From Polydactylus sextarius (Eukaryota; Chordata; Actinopteri; Polynemidae): a stretch of DNA of 64,000 nt. Below are positions 1-10,838 of this stretch, piece by piece. The DNA is taken from the NCBI GenBank assembly GCA_016801845.1, contig CM028912.1, forward strand, positions 2,438,001-2,502,000. Direction: 5' to 3'. The notes beneath the pieces are model-generated. The model had not been told where the DNA came from, did no database searches, and was given only the letters and a program-made list of their open reading frames with translations. Positions within the stretch are counted from its first letter, which is position 1, and each line of letters starts with the position of its first letter. The position numbers were made by a program, and so were the translations under genes.

Positions 1-624
1 TTATTTGTGTTAAATATGCTAGAGAAATAAACGTCATTATTATCATTATTATTATTACAGTACATTAGCAAATATTTAACATGTCCCTCCAGCTCTGCCA
101 AACAACATAAGATGTTTATTATATATATATATATATTGTTGATTAGATTTGTGTGAGCAATGGATATTTTATACATATTTTGTACAATACAATGACAGAC
201 AGAATTTTATACAGCTGCATGAAAGATTATATTATAAAAATAACAATTTATCATATTATTCACTGCTGCCTGTTGATTTCAGCATGATGATAATGAAAAG
301 ACCAAATATGTGTATATGTTTGTGTAAATATTTACTGACAGGATGTGTTGGTCATGTTACACAGAGGCTCTGGCTCAGGGACATTAACAGAACAGCAGCA
401 CAAAGCAGACAAAGAAAAAGGTGACACATTATACTGAACTTACTGCACATGACACCAATTTGAGAGAATTTAAAAAAGGTGAAACATAATTTAAATTTTG
501 TTTAAATTTGTGTGAGCAATGGATATTTTACATGCCTAAACTAAGTCACATCATCACACACTATTGTCCACTATGTCCACTATGCTATAAAAAGATGTCA
601 TGTTAGCAACTATACACCCTCTGT
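1..624. other. 3' flank of T1, duplicated downstream of T2
   Basis: No gene is seen here. The stretch from about 35 onward is repeated at about 5460-6130, downstream of T2, including the shared run around the word ctgacaggatgtgttggtca. It is therefore the downstream edge of the subclade A duplication unit. A shorter piece of the same flank recurs at 8320-8460 (T3) and 10580-10740 (T4). A small (TA)n tract lies near 121-137. Confidence 0.6.
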
Positions 625-1700
625 CTACAGTATCCTGGCCCTGCAGGAGTCTGGTTGAAATATCTTAAGTGAGACAATGAGTTTGATAGATTTCAGAAAC
701 CAGGGATAACAAAAGGCATAGATTAGTGGGTTCAAACAAGAATTAAAATCAAAAAACCAGGTCTCTATTGGCACAGCTATGACAACTGAGTTCTTCTGGT
801 CTACAAGAGAAGAACAGAAATATGGAAAAAGGCACGTCAAAAACACAACTACAACCACACCGAGAGTCCTGGCTGCTTTCATCTCAGATTTCTTAGTGAC
901 CACAGTCTCTGAACGTTGAATTGTGACTGTTGTAATATGAGACCGCATGGCACGAGCCTGAGACACAGCTACTACAAATACTCTCAAATACAGAACTATG
1001 ATGACAGTGACAGGACCCACAAAAGTTAAAATGATATCAATCATTTCTGCAAAGCTGTCAACAACAATGACACAGTCTCCATAACAGGAATTATACCTCC
1101 CTGGTTCCTTGATGATTTCTTTCAGAATAATAGTGTTGTAAATAACAGAATAGATCCAACAAAGGCAAACACCGATTTTAACTCTTCTGATAGTGATTTT
1201 GTTGTGGTAATGCAGAGGATCACAAATAGCCACATATCGATCGACTGATATTAGCACCATGTTTCCTATTGAGGTTGAGGTAATAACAAAGCTTAATGTA
1301 AGAAACAGAGCACACATGTGGTCACCAAGGAACCAGCAGCCGTCTAAGAATAGAATGTGAAAAGACATGAGGAAGCCCACCAAGAAGTCTGAGACAGCCA
1401 GAGAGCAGAGAAGGAGGTTGGTAGGAGTGTGAAGTTGCCTGGATTGAAAGAGAAACATACACACAAGTTATTGTTTGTACAGAAGAAGCAACAATTCTAG
1501 TACAATATTTCAAGCACTGATGAAACATGTGGATACTTGAAGTGGGAGATGGAGATGATGACCAACAGGTTGAGAGTAGCAGTGAGCAGAGCGATGGATG
1601 ACATTAGGGTGTAAATAAAAACAGTCTCAATGTGAGGAAGTGTTTGCTTCCTGCAGGAGGAGTTGGGAAGTTGAGGAAAGCAGAGTTCAGTTTCTTCCAT
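625..1700 (-). CDS. T1: two-exon trace amine-associated receptor (TAAR13c-like), Asp7.43 variant
   Basis: Exon 1 is 1700-1537 and exon 2 is 1438-625, joined over a 98-bp phase-2 intron (donor GTATCC, acceptor TCAATCCAG), giving 325 aa. It is a class A GPCR of the olfactory amine-receptor family, expected in the cilia membrane of sensory neurons. Visible marks are the NSS glycosylation site at residue 13 with Cys16 beside it, Asn44 in TM1, Asp72 (2.50), Cys97 (3.25), DRY at 121-123, two ECL2 cysteines and the TAAR TM7 fingerprint NSCLNPLIYAFCYPWF (287-302). The pocket is unusual: Ser104 at 3.32, Asp189 at 5.42 and Asp285 at 7.43, where all paralogs here have Tyr. Position 6.48 is Leu, not Trp. 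Start 1700 was chosen because it aligns with the paralogs; an in-frame ATG at 1778 would add 26 residues. Confidence 0.9.
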
Positions 1701-1965
1701 GGTCTCATTTGTTACAAGAAATGGAGAGAGGAGATGCTGCTGAACTCTGTCAGCTTTGTGACCAAACCTCTGTATCATTCAGCCTCTTTATCTCTTTTCT
1801 CCACATTGTCCTAGTGTCCATCTTACACTACTGCAGCCATTTTTTATTCCAATCAAATTTAAGTTTCTTTTCCTTATTTGTTTTTAGTAATTGTTGTAAT
1901 TTTGCATGCCCTTATTTCAATTAACTGTAATCTTTACAGTGCACCAAATCACTAGTGTCAGTAAA

Positions 1966-2136
1966 ATGGTCTTTAACAAAGCCAAGTCAATATCAGGTCA
2001 ACATATGTATAAAAGGAATGCATGGCTTAAAGCAGGAAAAGCCCCAAAAGTTAACCTCAGCAACACCATTTCATGCCATCAGCACATGAATATGAAATAC
2101 ATGAATATATCATATACACCACTAAAGGCACTGTAA
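1966..2136 (+). other. Conserved short ORF (56 aa) in the T1 5' flank
   Basis: A plus-strand ORF starts at an ATG in good context (aaaATGg), 265 bp beyond the T1 start codon, and reads away from it. Copies stay open in the flanks of T2, T3 and T4. The core is rich in Lys and includes MYKRNAWLKAGKAPKVNLSN. Just upstream lies a pyrimidine-AG run (tctttacag) resembling a splice acceptor. It could be a conserved promoter block that happens to be open, or a small exon. No family is recognised. Confidence 0.25.
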
Positions 2137-2177
2137 ATGTTCCCCCAGTTGCTACATAGCTGTTACTACTGGTAAGA

Positions 2178-2180
<3 letters not shown>

Positions 2181-2227
<47 letters not shown>
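2181..2227. repeat. (TA)n microsatellite
   Basis: An uninterrupted at/ta dinucleotide run of about 47 bp lies beyond the conserved 5' flank of T1. A related tract follows the same flank of T3 at 10153, so the microsatellite is part of the subclade A duplication unit. Confidence 0.9.
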
Positions 2228-2231
<4 letters not shown>

Positions 2232-2339
2232 GCAGGTAATGCTGATGTTGGTTACAAAGCCAAAGAGACACATACTGAAGTTACTGTACATGACACTGGT
2301 TTGAGAGAATTATGAAAAGTGGAACATATTGGAGCTTTA

Positions 2340-5300
2340 GTTCTGGCAGAACATAGAGCCAATGCTAACAAGGCTCAGCTGACTACTCACTTCACTTTTG
2401 ATTGACTACAACCCAATAGAGCACCTTATTCAAATTAATCAAATGCCTGCAATCCCTGCTCCTTGCCAGTTTAGCGTTGCCCTTGGGATTGAGAAATCAG
2501 TTGTTTCACGCTTCCATTTGCCTTGTTGCTCATTGTGGCGATGCCTGGTGTCGATGGGAATCCGTACTAGATCAACTGTGTCTGAATGTCAGCAACTCGC
2601 TGGATCCGACAGAGCCTCAACCGAGGTGACTGCCTCTAGCTCATGGTGGCATCTGTTCATGTGCATGCAACACGCCGACAGCCAACCTCTTTGGCTCCTC
2701 TGCACCTGGGAGCGCACCAGGGGAAGGAGGCCCTTCACTCCTAGTGACACTACGGCTCCGTTCACCGCTCACCCACATCCGACCGCTGCTCTGCCTTCTG
2801 TGCGCTCAGAACCTGGGCTTCAGCAGCTGGCTCCATGGACCCGGTAGATAACCTGATCCCCGCAGCTCTGTCCTCCATCGAGACATCGCCTCCAGCATGG
2901 TCGCCAGGTTGCAGGCTCGGGGTCCAGTTCAGCGCCTTCAATGGTACCCAATGACTTCACTTTGGCTTGGAGCTGCAGTCCCAATGTCTACCAGACCTCA
3001 GTTTCTCCACGAGCAGCACATGCATCTGTCTTTCCCAGTCGAAAAAGGCAGGTAACAATATCAATTTCTTAAATATTGTTTGGTTCTGAAACAATTAGCA
3101 GCTGTGTCGTGATCTGCGGTGATGTTTCAGTGACGCTGCAGTGACCTAAGCCTTCAACACTGGCTGATTTAATGTTGCCTTGGAGTGTTGAGAGATCAAG
3201 TCTATCCTTTAGGGCCAGAGTTGAACTGGGCATCTAATAGCATTCTCCATGGAGGAGCTAGTTTCACGACCACTACCATCATTTCCTGTAAGCCTCATGT
3301 ACTTCCAATTTAGATTTTGACTTATTTTGCTATTCAGATTATACACTGTGCAGCATAAATCAGATGAAAGTCAGTCAAGCCTGGACCAGTCGGTCGTGGT
3401 TTAGTATCAGCAAGTTCTCTATCATCTCTTTATCATCAGGTGCTTTATAGCAGCGCAATGGGGTGTGGCCGGGCAAGCCTGTGTGTCTTAAAGAAATTTC
3501 CATGTACCCTGACAAGCTGCAGGGATCATATCCCAGACTTATGGAATATGTAACGGGAGAACCAAGAGAACCAAGGTTACAATGTAACCACACGATTTTT
3601 CATGCCCGGGCTCCGTCATGCTCATTAGTGGTCATTTTTATTCATCAGTCTATACCCAAGTCATCTGCCATAAGCCAGCCTGTCTAAAGCCTCACTCTGA
3701 GACCCTAAAGGTATCCAAAGGTATGACTCAATTCCATAACAATGCGTGCAATTCCGTAACAGTAAATACATCCGTGCTGCAGTTTGCAGAGAAGGGCGTC
3801 TCAATTGGTTCACCCAGCAAACCTAATTCATGCAATCAGAATCGGTTTCATTGCCATTATTTTCACTACTCTGGTTTTGGTTCTGGTGTTGGTGCAAGGT
3901 AACAGGAAGAGATCAATAACCATGCAAGTGAAGAGAATGTAAGGGATCACTTGCACCGGCCAACATCACATCCCGAGTGTGGAAAGTACTGAAGCACGAA
4001 AATCACTAGTTTAAAATAAATAAAAAATAAATTAATAAACAAGTGATTACAGGACTGGTTAAAGGGTACTCACTGGTTTATTTGTAGGAGATTAAATTTA
4101 TGTTGGCATGATAACTTTGTTCATAAACATTATTTTCAACACTCAGAGGTGATGGTCTAAGTGCAGAAGTATCTGGGTAGCCAGGCTGGCGCTACCTACT
4201 GTTTCTCATTGAGCTTCAACACTTGGTCAGAGAGCTATTTGTAGGATTCGGTTCGCACAACCCAAACTGTTCAGGCCAATTGGCGAACAGAGGGAGGGCC
4301 AGAATTAATGATGTCAAACTTAGTGCTCAAGCTGAGTTTGCGGTGTAGTTCGAGCAGTGCTAAACAAGCCGATGATGGGAATATAGGCAAAGCTGTTAGC
4401 AACGATAATAAACAGCGCTCATCAACACCCACGTTTTCCTGGAATGCTGCTAATACACGGATAACACTAGCTGCATCTGGCACATAACATAGATCACGAC
4501 TAACCAGTAGCGATTGGCTGATGCAGAAAGTATCCGTCCACCGTGTAGGGAACAATGCCAATGTATAGGTTTCAGATGCCCTGCAGTGTGAAACGATGTG
4601 AAAGTGTCTGATGCAACAGGTAATCTGGGCATAGGTGATGGAGAATGAGGTCACTGGGCACAAGTTGTGGGAGCACAATTCCTGCCAGGCTGACAACGGA
4701 ACAGCAAGCTGAGACTAAAATGTTCATGTTCATCGCTTCCATTAAATCACAATTTAGATCTGTTACATGCATCTGCATAGAATATAACAGCCACTGTGTA
4801 GAAAAAGCAAATACAGTCTAGACAAAACAAGACAGGCTGCAGTCTGCTGAGAGTAGCCCGAACTGGTCAAAGCATCATTGGGTTAAGAGGATTCATGACT
4901 GGTCCACTAGATTAATCTCTGTTCCATAAATCATAGATATTATTTAATACCAAAAAAAAAAAAAACTTGCAAGATCAGCATCGCCACCCCTGTCATCCCA
5001 GGATTTACAAGACTAGTACAGAGGCTAGTCCGCTTTGCTACAGCCCTGATTGATCAATGCGTTGGTACGGCAGGAGTCTAAGTGGGCCAGAACGGTAACC
5101 CAGTACTGTCGATAAATTATTCTTTCACTGTGGCGTGCAACAGGGGTTCAGCCTGCCATGTTTTTGTTGACCCAATCATTTTGCAATGTATTGAGCATTT
5201 GAACTTGGTTTATCCTGAGATTGTAGAGTTAGCTTCATGGAAGAAAGTGTCCAGACTTGGAAATGTGGCTTAAATCTTAAACTGATGCAGCGCCTGCTAT

Positions 5301-5450
5301 TGGTTTTGGGGGGAGGGGGGGTCGCAACAGTGAGTGGCTTGCTGACTCACAGCCGAGAGCATTCACTCACGCCATGTAGTCAAATCTGAGTGCTAGACTG
5401 ACTCTAGTACAGCTCTGAAATGAGCTGCACATAAGGCTGACCCCATAATT
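2340..5450. other. Unassigned block between the T1 and T2 duplication units
   Basis: The T1 and T2 units are otherwise collinear, but this ~3.1 kb has no counterpart between T2/T3 or T3/T4. It is less AT-rich than its surroundings and contains several medium open stretches, notably 4271-4696 on the minus strand (141 codons) and around 5082-5273 on the plus strand. I recognise no domain in any of them. An A13 run lies near 4952 and a G-rich run near 5309. It looks like an insertion, possibly an old mobile element, but I see no terminal repeats. Confidence 0.4.
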
Positions 5451-6132
5451 TTCTTATTTGCTTTGTTTATATTGTTATTATTATTATTATATTATTATTA
5501 CAGTGCATTAGCAAACATTTAACATGTGCCTCCAGCTCTGTCAAACTGATGTTAACTGATTAACATCTGATCTAACTGATCTTACTGCACATGACACCAA
5601 TTTAAGAGAATTAAAAAAAGGTGAAACATAATTTAAATTTTGTTTAGATTTGTGTGAACAATGGATATTTTGTACATATACATCAATGCAATGACAGACA
5701 ACATTTTATACAGCTGCATGAAACCAGATAAGATTATATTATAAAAATAACAATTTATCATATTATTCACTGCTGCCTGTTGATTTCAGCATGATGATAA
5801 TGAAAAGACCAAATATATATGTGTATGTGTAAATATTTACTGACAGGATGTGTTGGTCATGTTACACAGAGGCTCTGGCTCAGGGACATTAACAGAACAG
5901 CAGCACAAAGCAGACAAAGAAAAAGGTGTCACAGTATGCTGAACTTACTGCACATGACACCAATTTTACAAATTTACAAATTACAAAAAGGTGAAACATA
6001 ATTTAAATTTTGTTTAAATTTGTGTGAGCAATGGATATTTTACATGCCTAAACTGAGTCACATCATCACACACTATTGTCCACTATGTCCACTATACTAT
6101 AAAAAGATGTCATGTTAGCAACTATACACTGT

Positions 6133-7214
6133 CTACAGTATCCTGGCCCTGCAGGAGTCTGGTTGAAATATCTTAAGTGAGACAATGAGTTTGATAGATT
6201 TCAGAAACCAGGGATAACAAAAGGCATAGATTAGTGGGTTCAAACAAGAATTAAAATAGAAAATCCAGGTCGCCACAGTGGTGACAAACAAGCTATTTGG
6301 GCCCAGGAGAAGAGAAGAGAAATATGGACAAAGGCACGTCAGAAATACAACTACAACCACACCGAGAGTCCTGGCTGCTTTCATCTCAGATTTCTTAGTG
6401 ACCACAGTCTCTGAACGTTGAATTGTGACTGTTGTAATATGAGACCGCATGGCACGAGCCTGAGACACAGCTACTACAAACACTCTTGAATACAGAACTA
6501 TGATGACAGTGACAGGACTAACAAAAGTTAAAATGATATCAATCGTTCCTGCAAAGCTGTCAACAACAATGACACAGTCTCCATAACAAGAATTATACCT
6601 CCCTGGTTCCTTGATAATTTCTTTCAGAATAATAGTGTTGTAAATTACAGAATAGACCCAACAAAGGCAAACACAGATTTTAACTCTTCTAATAGTGATT
6701 TTGTTGTGGTAATGCAGAGGCCCACAAATAGCCACATATCGATCAACTGATATTAGTACCATGTTTCCTACTGAGGTTGAGGTAATAACAAAGCTTAATG
6801 TAAGAAACAGAGCACACATGTGGTCACCAAGGAACCAGCAGCCGTCTAACAATAGAATCTGAAAAGACATGAGGAAGCCCACCAAGAAGTCTGAGACAGC
6901 CAGAGAGCAGAGAAGGAGGTTGGTAGGAGTGTGAAGTTGCCTGGATTGAAAGAGAAACATACACACAAGTTATTGTTTGTACAGAAGAAGCAACAATTCC
7001 AGTACAATATTTCAAGCACTGATGAAACATGTGGATACTTGAAGTGGGAGATGGAGATGATGACCAGCAGGTTGAGAGTAGCATTGAGCAGAGCGATGGA
7101 TGACAGTAGGGTGTAAACAAACACAGTCTCAATGTGAGGACGTGTTTGCTTCCTGCAGGAGGAGTTGGGAAGTTGTGGAAAGCAGAGTTCAGTTTCTTCC
7201 AGGTTCTTCATCAT
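6133..7214 (-). CDS. T2: two-exon trace amine-associated receptor (TAAR13c-like)
   Basis: Exon 1 is 7214-7039 and exon 2 is 6940-6133, with a 98-bp phase-2 intron, giving 327 aa. It is the closest relative of T1, and both flanks are duplicated with it. It has Ser at 3.32, Asp193 at 5.42, Tyr287 at 7.43 (the ordinary residue, unlike T1) and Leu at 6.48. The TM6-TM7 loop is two residues shorter than in T1. ICL2 reads DRYVAICGPLHY, with Gly replacing the Asp found in every other copy just after the DRY helix; this may affect G-protein coupling. The start is taken at the first of two adjacent Met codons (MMKNLEETEL). An in-frame ATG at 7310 would give an unusually long N-terminus. Confidence 0.9.
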
Positions 7215-7459
7215 TGAAGAAAAATGGATGAACACAGATGCTGCTGAACTCTGGCAACTTTGTGACCAAACCTCTGAATCATTCAGCAGCTTTATCTCTT
7301 TTCTCCACATTGTCTACATGTCCGTCTCACATTACTGCAGCCGATTTTCCCCAATCAAATTAAAGTCCCTCCTCCTTATTCTTTTTGAAACCATTATTTT
7401 TATTGTACACACCCTTACATCAGTTAACTTTAATCTTTACAGTACAACAAACTACTAAA

Positions 7460-7621
7460 ATGGTTGCTATCAAAGCCAAGTCTATATCAGGTCAAGGTAT
7501 GTACAAAAGGAATGCATGGCTTAAAGCAGGAAAAGCCCCAAAAGTTAATCTCAGCAACATAATTTTATGCTATCAATTGAAATACATGAACATGTCATAT
7601 ACAGCTCTAAAGGTGCTGTAA
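7460..7621 (+). other. Conserved short ORF (53 aa) in the T2 5' flank
   Basis: This is the T2 counterpart of the ORF at 1966-2136, again divergent from the receptor and starting at aaaATGg. Relative to the T1 copy it has lost three codons in frame, and in the central KAKSISGQ..NLSN portion most differences are synonymous. Function unknown. Confidence 0.25.
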
Positions 7622-8573
7622 ATGTTTCACTGTTGCTACATAACTATTATTACTCAGAAACAGCTGACTAAAAAATGTGGAACGTGGATGTACTTGTGTT
7701 CATGTGAACAATGACTCTTCCATGCATGGCAGTCATTACTCTGATGTTACTTTATAAACAGGCAATGAATAAAAGCCAGAAATATATCTTCATATGACAA
7801 GTTGTATTTGATGATGAATACTGTACATTAAGATACATTTAAAATATCTCTGTATATATGTAAATGTAGTGACCATTTTATCCAAGATCCTATGGATGAT
7901 TAAAGATATGTAGTCTCGGTTAGATTAGTACGCACACTCTTTTGTTCTGTTGCAAAAATAATTTATTATATTCATTTGTCAAAAAAAATGATCTGAAAGT
8001 TGTTGTAAATTAGTACAAAAGATCAAACTTAAGGAAAAAAATCTAATTCAGCACAAAAACAAAGAAGTATGGTCAAAAACAGTGCTTTTCACCGTGACCC
8101 CATTTCCATCCGCCAGACAAAGAAAAGTCGCCCCGTCATATCCGTTTGACCCTACTTACGTCACATGGTAAATGACAAACATAATGCAAAATAGGTAACC
8201 AAAAATAATACAAATAAATTATGTAGAAGAATCAGCAATACGTTTCTAAGATCAAACCATTTTCTGCAGGCAAAAATATTAATTTCGTACAAAATAAAAA
8301 ATGGCTACAACACTAAATATTTCCTGACAGAATGTGTTGGTCATGTCACACAGAGCCTCTGGCTCAGGGACATTAACAGAGCAGCAGACAAAAGAAAGGA
8401 GACACATTATGCTGAAGTTACTGTACATGACACCGGTTTGAGAAAATTATGACAAAGTGGAACATAATTACATTTTGTTTATATGTATTTGACAAATACA
8501 TGTATGAATTACATGTATGAAGTCAGTCACTACATTACAAACATTGTCACATCATTGACTTTACAATCTCTGT
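7622..8573. other. T2-T3 intergenic region
   Basis: AT-rich intergenic DNA with no recognised gene. From about 8320 it holds the conserved subclade A 3' flank (bacttcctgacagaatg-type block at 8322-8460). The part around 7700-7860 is shared with the T3-T4 spacer at 10400-10580. Confidence 0.5.
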
Positions 8574-9664
8574 CTACAGTATCCTGGCCTCACAGGAGTC
8601 TGCTTGAAATATTTTAAGTGTGACAATGAGTTTGATAGATTTCTGAAACCAGGGGTAACAAAAGGCATAGATCAGTGGGTTCAGACAAGAGTTAAAATAG
8701 AATATCCAGATCTCTATAGACACAGTTGCCCCAACAAAGACAGTGTTTAAGCCTACGAGAGAAGAACAGAAATATGGACAAAGGCACATCAGAAACACAA
8801 CTACAACCACACCGAGAGTCCTGGCTGCTTTCATCTCAGATTTCTTAGTGACCACAGTCTCTGAACGTTGAATTGTGACTGTTGTAATATGAGACCGCAT
8901 GGCACGAGCCTGAGACACAGCTACTACAAACACTCTTGTATACAAAATTATGATGACAGTGACAGGACCCACAAAGGTAAAAACAAGATCAAGAGTCTCT
9001 GCGATATTGTCAACAACAATGACACACTCTCCATAGCAGGAATTATACCTGCCTGGTTGATGAAGGTTGTCCTTCAGTATGAGAGTGTTGTAAATAACAG
9101 AATAGACCCAACAAAGGCAAACACAGTTTTTAACTCTTTTGATAGTGATTTTGTTGTGATAATGCAGAGGGTCACAAATAGCAATGTATCGATCGATTGA
9201 TATTAGTACCATAGTTCCTACTGATGTTGAGGTAACAACAAAATCTAAAGCTCCATACATAGCACACATTTGATCACTCAGAATCCAGCAGCCATCTAAG
9301 AATAGAATCTGAAAGGACATGAGGAAGCCCACCAAAGAAGTCTGAGACGGCCAGACAGCAGAGAAGGAGGTTGGTAGGAGTGTGAAGCTGCCTGGATTGA
9401 AAGAGAAACATCACACAAGTTATTATTTGTCCAGAAGAAGCAACAATTCCAGTACAATATTTCAAGCACTGATGCAATGTGTGGATACTTGAAGTGGGAG
9501 ATGGAGATGATGACCAGCAGGTTGAGAGTAGCAGTGAGCAGAGCGATGGATGACAGTAGGGTGTAAACAAACACAGTCTCAATGTGAGGACGTGTTTGCT
9601 TCCTGCAGGAGGAGTTGGGAAGTTGTGGAAAGCAGAGTTCAGTTTCTTCCAGGTTCTTCATCAT
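8574..9664 (-). pseudogene. T3: TAAR pseudogene with a single 1-nt frameshift (Asp3.32/Asp5.42 type)
   Basis: Exon 1 is 9664-9489 (open), the intron is 9488-9392 with normal splice sites, and exon 2 is 9391-8574. Exon 2 is 818 nt rather than 817. An extra A in the run at 9334-9336 (caccaaagaag, against caccaagaag in T4) shifts the frame at the end of TM2, just after LAVSDF. Everything downstream is intact to the normal stop, including Asp at 3.32, Asp at 5.42 and the TM7 fingerprint. It is nearly identical to T4 over its length, so inactivation is very recent, polymorphic, or a base-calling error in a homopolymer. Confidence 0.8.
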
Positions 9665-9909
9665 TGAAGAAAAATAGATGAACACAGATGCTGCTGAACT
9701 CTGGCAACTTTGTGACCAAACCTCTGAATCATTCAGCAGCTTTATATCTTTTCTCCACATTGTCTACATGTCCATCTCACATTACTGCAGCCGATTTTTC
9801 CCAATCAAATTAAAGTCCCTCCTCCTTATTCTTTTTGAAACCATTATTTTTATTGTACACACCCTTACATCAGTTAACTTTAATCTTTACAGTACAACAA
9901 ACTACTAAA

Positions 9910-10071
9910 ATGGTTGCTATCAAAGCCAAGTCTATATCAGGTCAAGGTATGTACAAAAGGAATGCATGGCTTAAAGCAGGAAAAGGCCCAAAAGTTAATC
10001 TCAACACCACCATTTCATGCTATCAACTGAAATACATGAATACATCATATACAGCTCTAAAGGTGCTGTAA
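9910..10071 (+). other. Conserved short ORF (53 aa) in the T3 5' flank
   Basis: Third copy of the divergent short ORF, same start context and stop as at 7460-7621. It differs from the T4 copy at only a few codons and remains open although the neighbouring receptor is broken. Confidence 0.25.
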
Positions 10072-10149
10072 CTGTTTCCCTTGCTACATAACTATTATTA
10101 CTCACAAACAGCAGACTAAAAATGTGTAAAGTGGATGGTACTGGTAAGA

Positions 10150-10152
<3 letters not shown>

Positions 10153-10196
<44 letters not shown>

Positions 10197-10242
10197 TATA
10201 TGTATGTGTGTATGTGTGTGTGTATATATATATATATATATA
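10153..10242. repeat. (TA)n/(TG)n compound microsatellite
   Basis: A (TA)n run breaks into tgtatgtgtg-type repeats and then returns to (TA)n. It sits beyond the T3 5' flank at the position equivalent to the tract at 2181-2227. Confidence 0.9.
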
Positions 10243-10838
10243 AACAGCAGGTAAAGCTGATGTTGATTACAAAGATATAGAAAAACTTACAATTAGCTCC
10301 TTTTGCAAAGTCCACAGAGACAACAAAAATGATCAATCACAAGAGTTTATTATATGTTCTTGGGATTAAAGAAAATGTATTAGACTGGGTTTAGTTTCAC
10401 TTAGGTAGATTCTTGTTTGTTCATGTGAACAATGACTCTTCCATGCATGGCAGTCATTACTCTGATGTTACTTTATAAACAAGCAATGAATAAAAGCCTG
10501 AAATATATCTTCATATGACAAGTTGTATTTGATGATGAATACTGTACATTAAGATACATTTAAAATATTTGTGTATATATGTAAATATTTCCTGACAGAA
10601 TGTGTTGGTCATGTCACACAGAGCCTCTGGCTCAGGGACATTAACAGAGCAGCAGACAAAAGAAAAGAGACACATACTGAAGTTACTGTACATGACACTG
10701 GTTTGAGAGAATTATGACAAAGTGGAACATAATTACATTTTGAGCATATGTATTTGACAAATATATAAATGTTTTACACGTATGAAGTCAGTCACTATAT
10801 TACAAACATTGTCACATCAGTGACTAAACAATCTATGT

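Noticed and set aside
1322..1528. Open frames running from TAAR exon 1 or exon 2 into the intron
   Set aside because: They contain retained intron sequence and lose the receptor frame; the GT-AG junctions explain exon ends.
1988..2010. tataaaagg word as a TATA box for T1
   Set aside because: It lies on the plus strand, opposite to the gene, and is not kept in the T2-T4 copies (gtacaaaagg).
7310..7310. Upstream in-frame ATG as the start of T2 (and the equivalents in T1, T3, T10-T13)
   Set aside because: It would add a charged, non-TAAR-like extension that varies among copies; the downstream Met aligns across all paralogs.
8868..9200. Plus-strand ORFs antisense to TAAR exon 2 (also at 11133, 14512, 18963, 24162, 30636, 44360, 48909, 52090, 55273, 58426)
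   Set aside because: They start at the same antisense position in most copies (MRAHGTSLRHS...), but this follows from the constrained receptor codons on the other strand. No start context, splice signal or independent conservation was seen.
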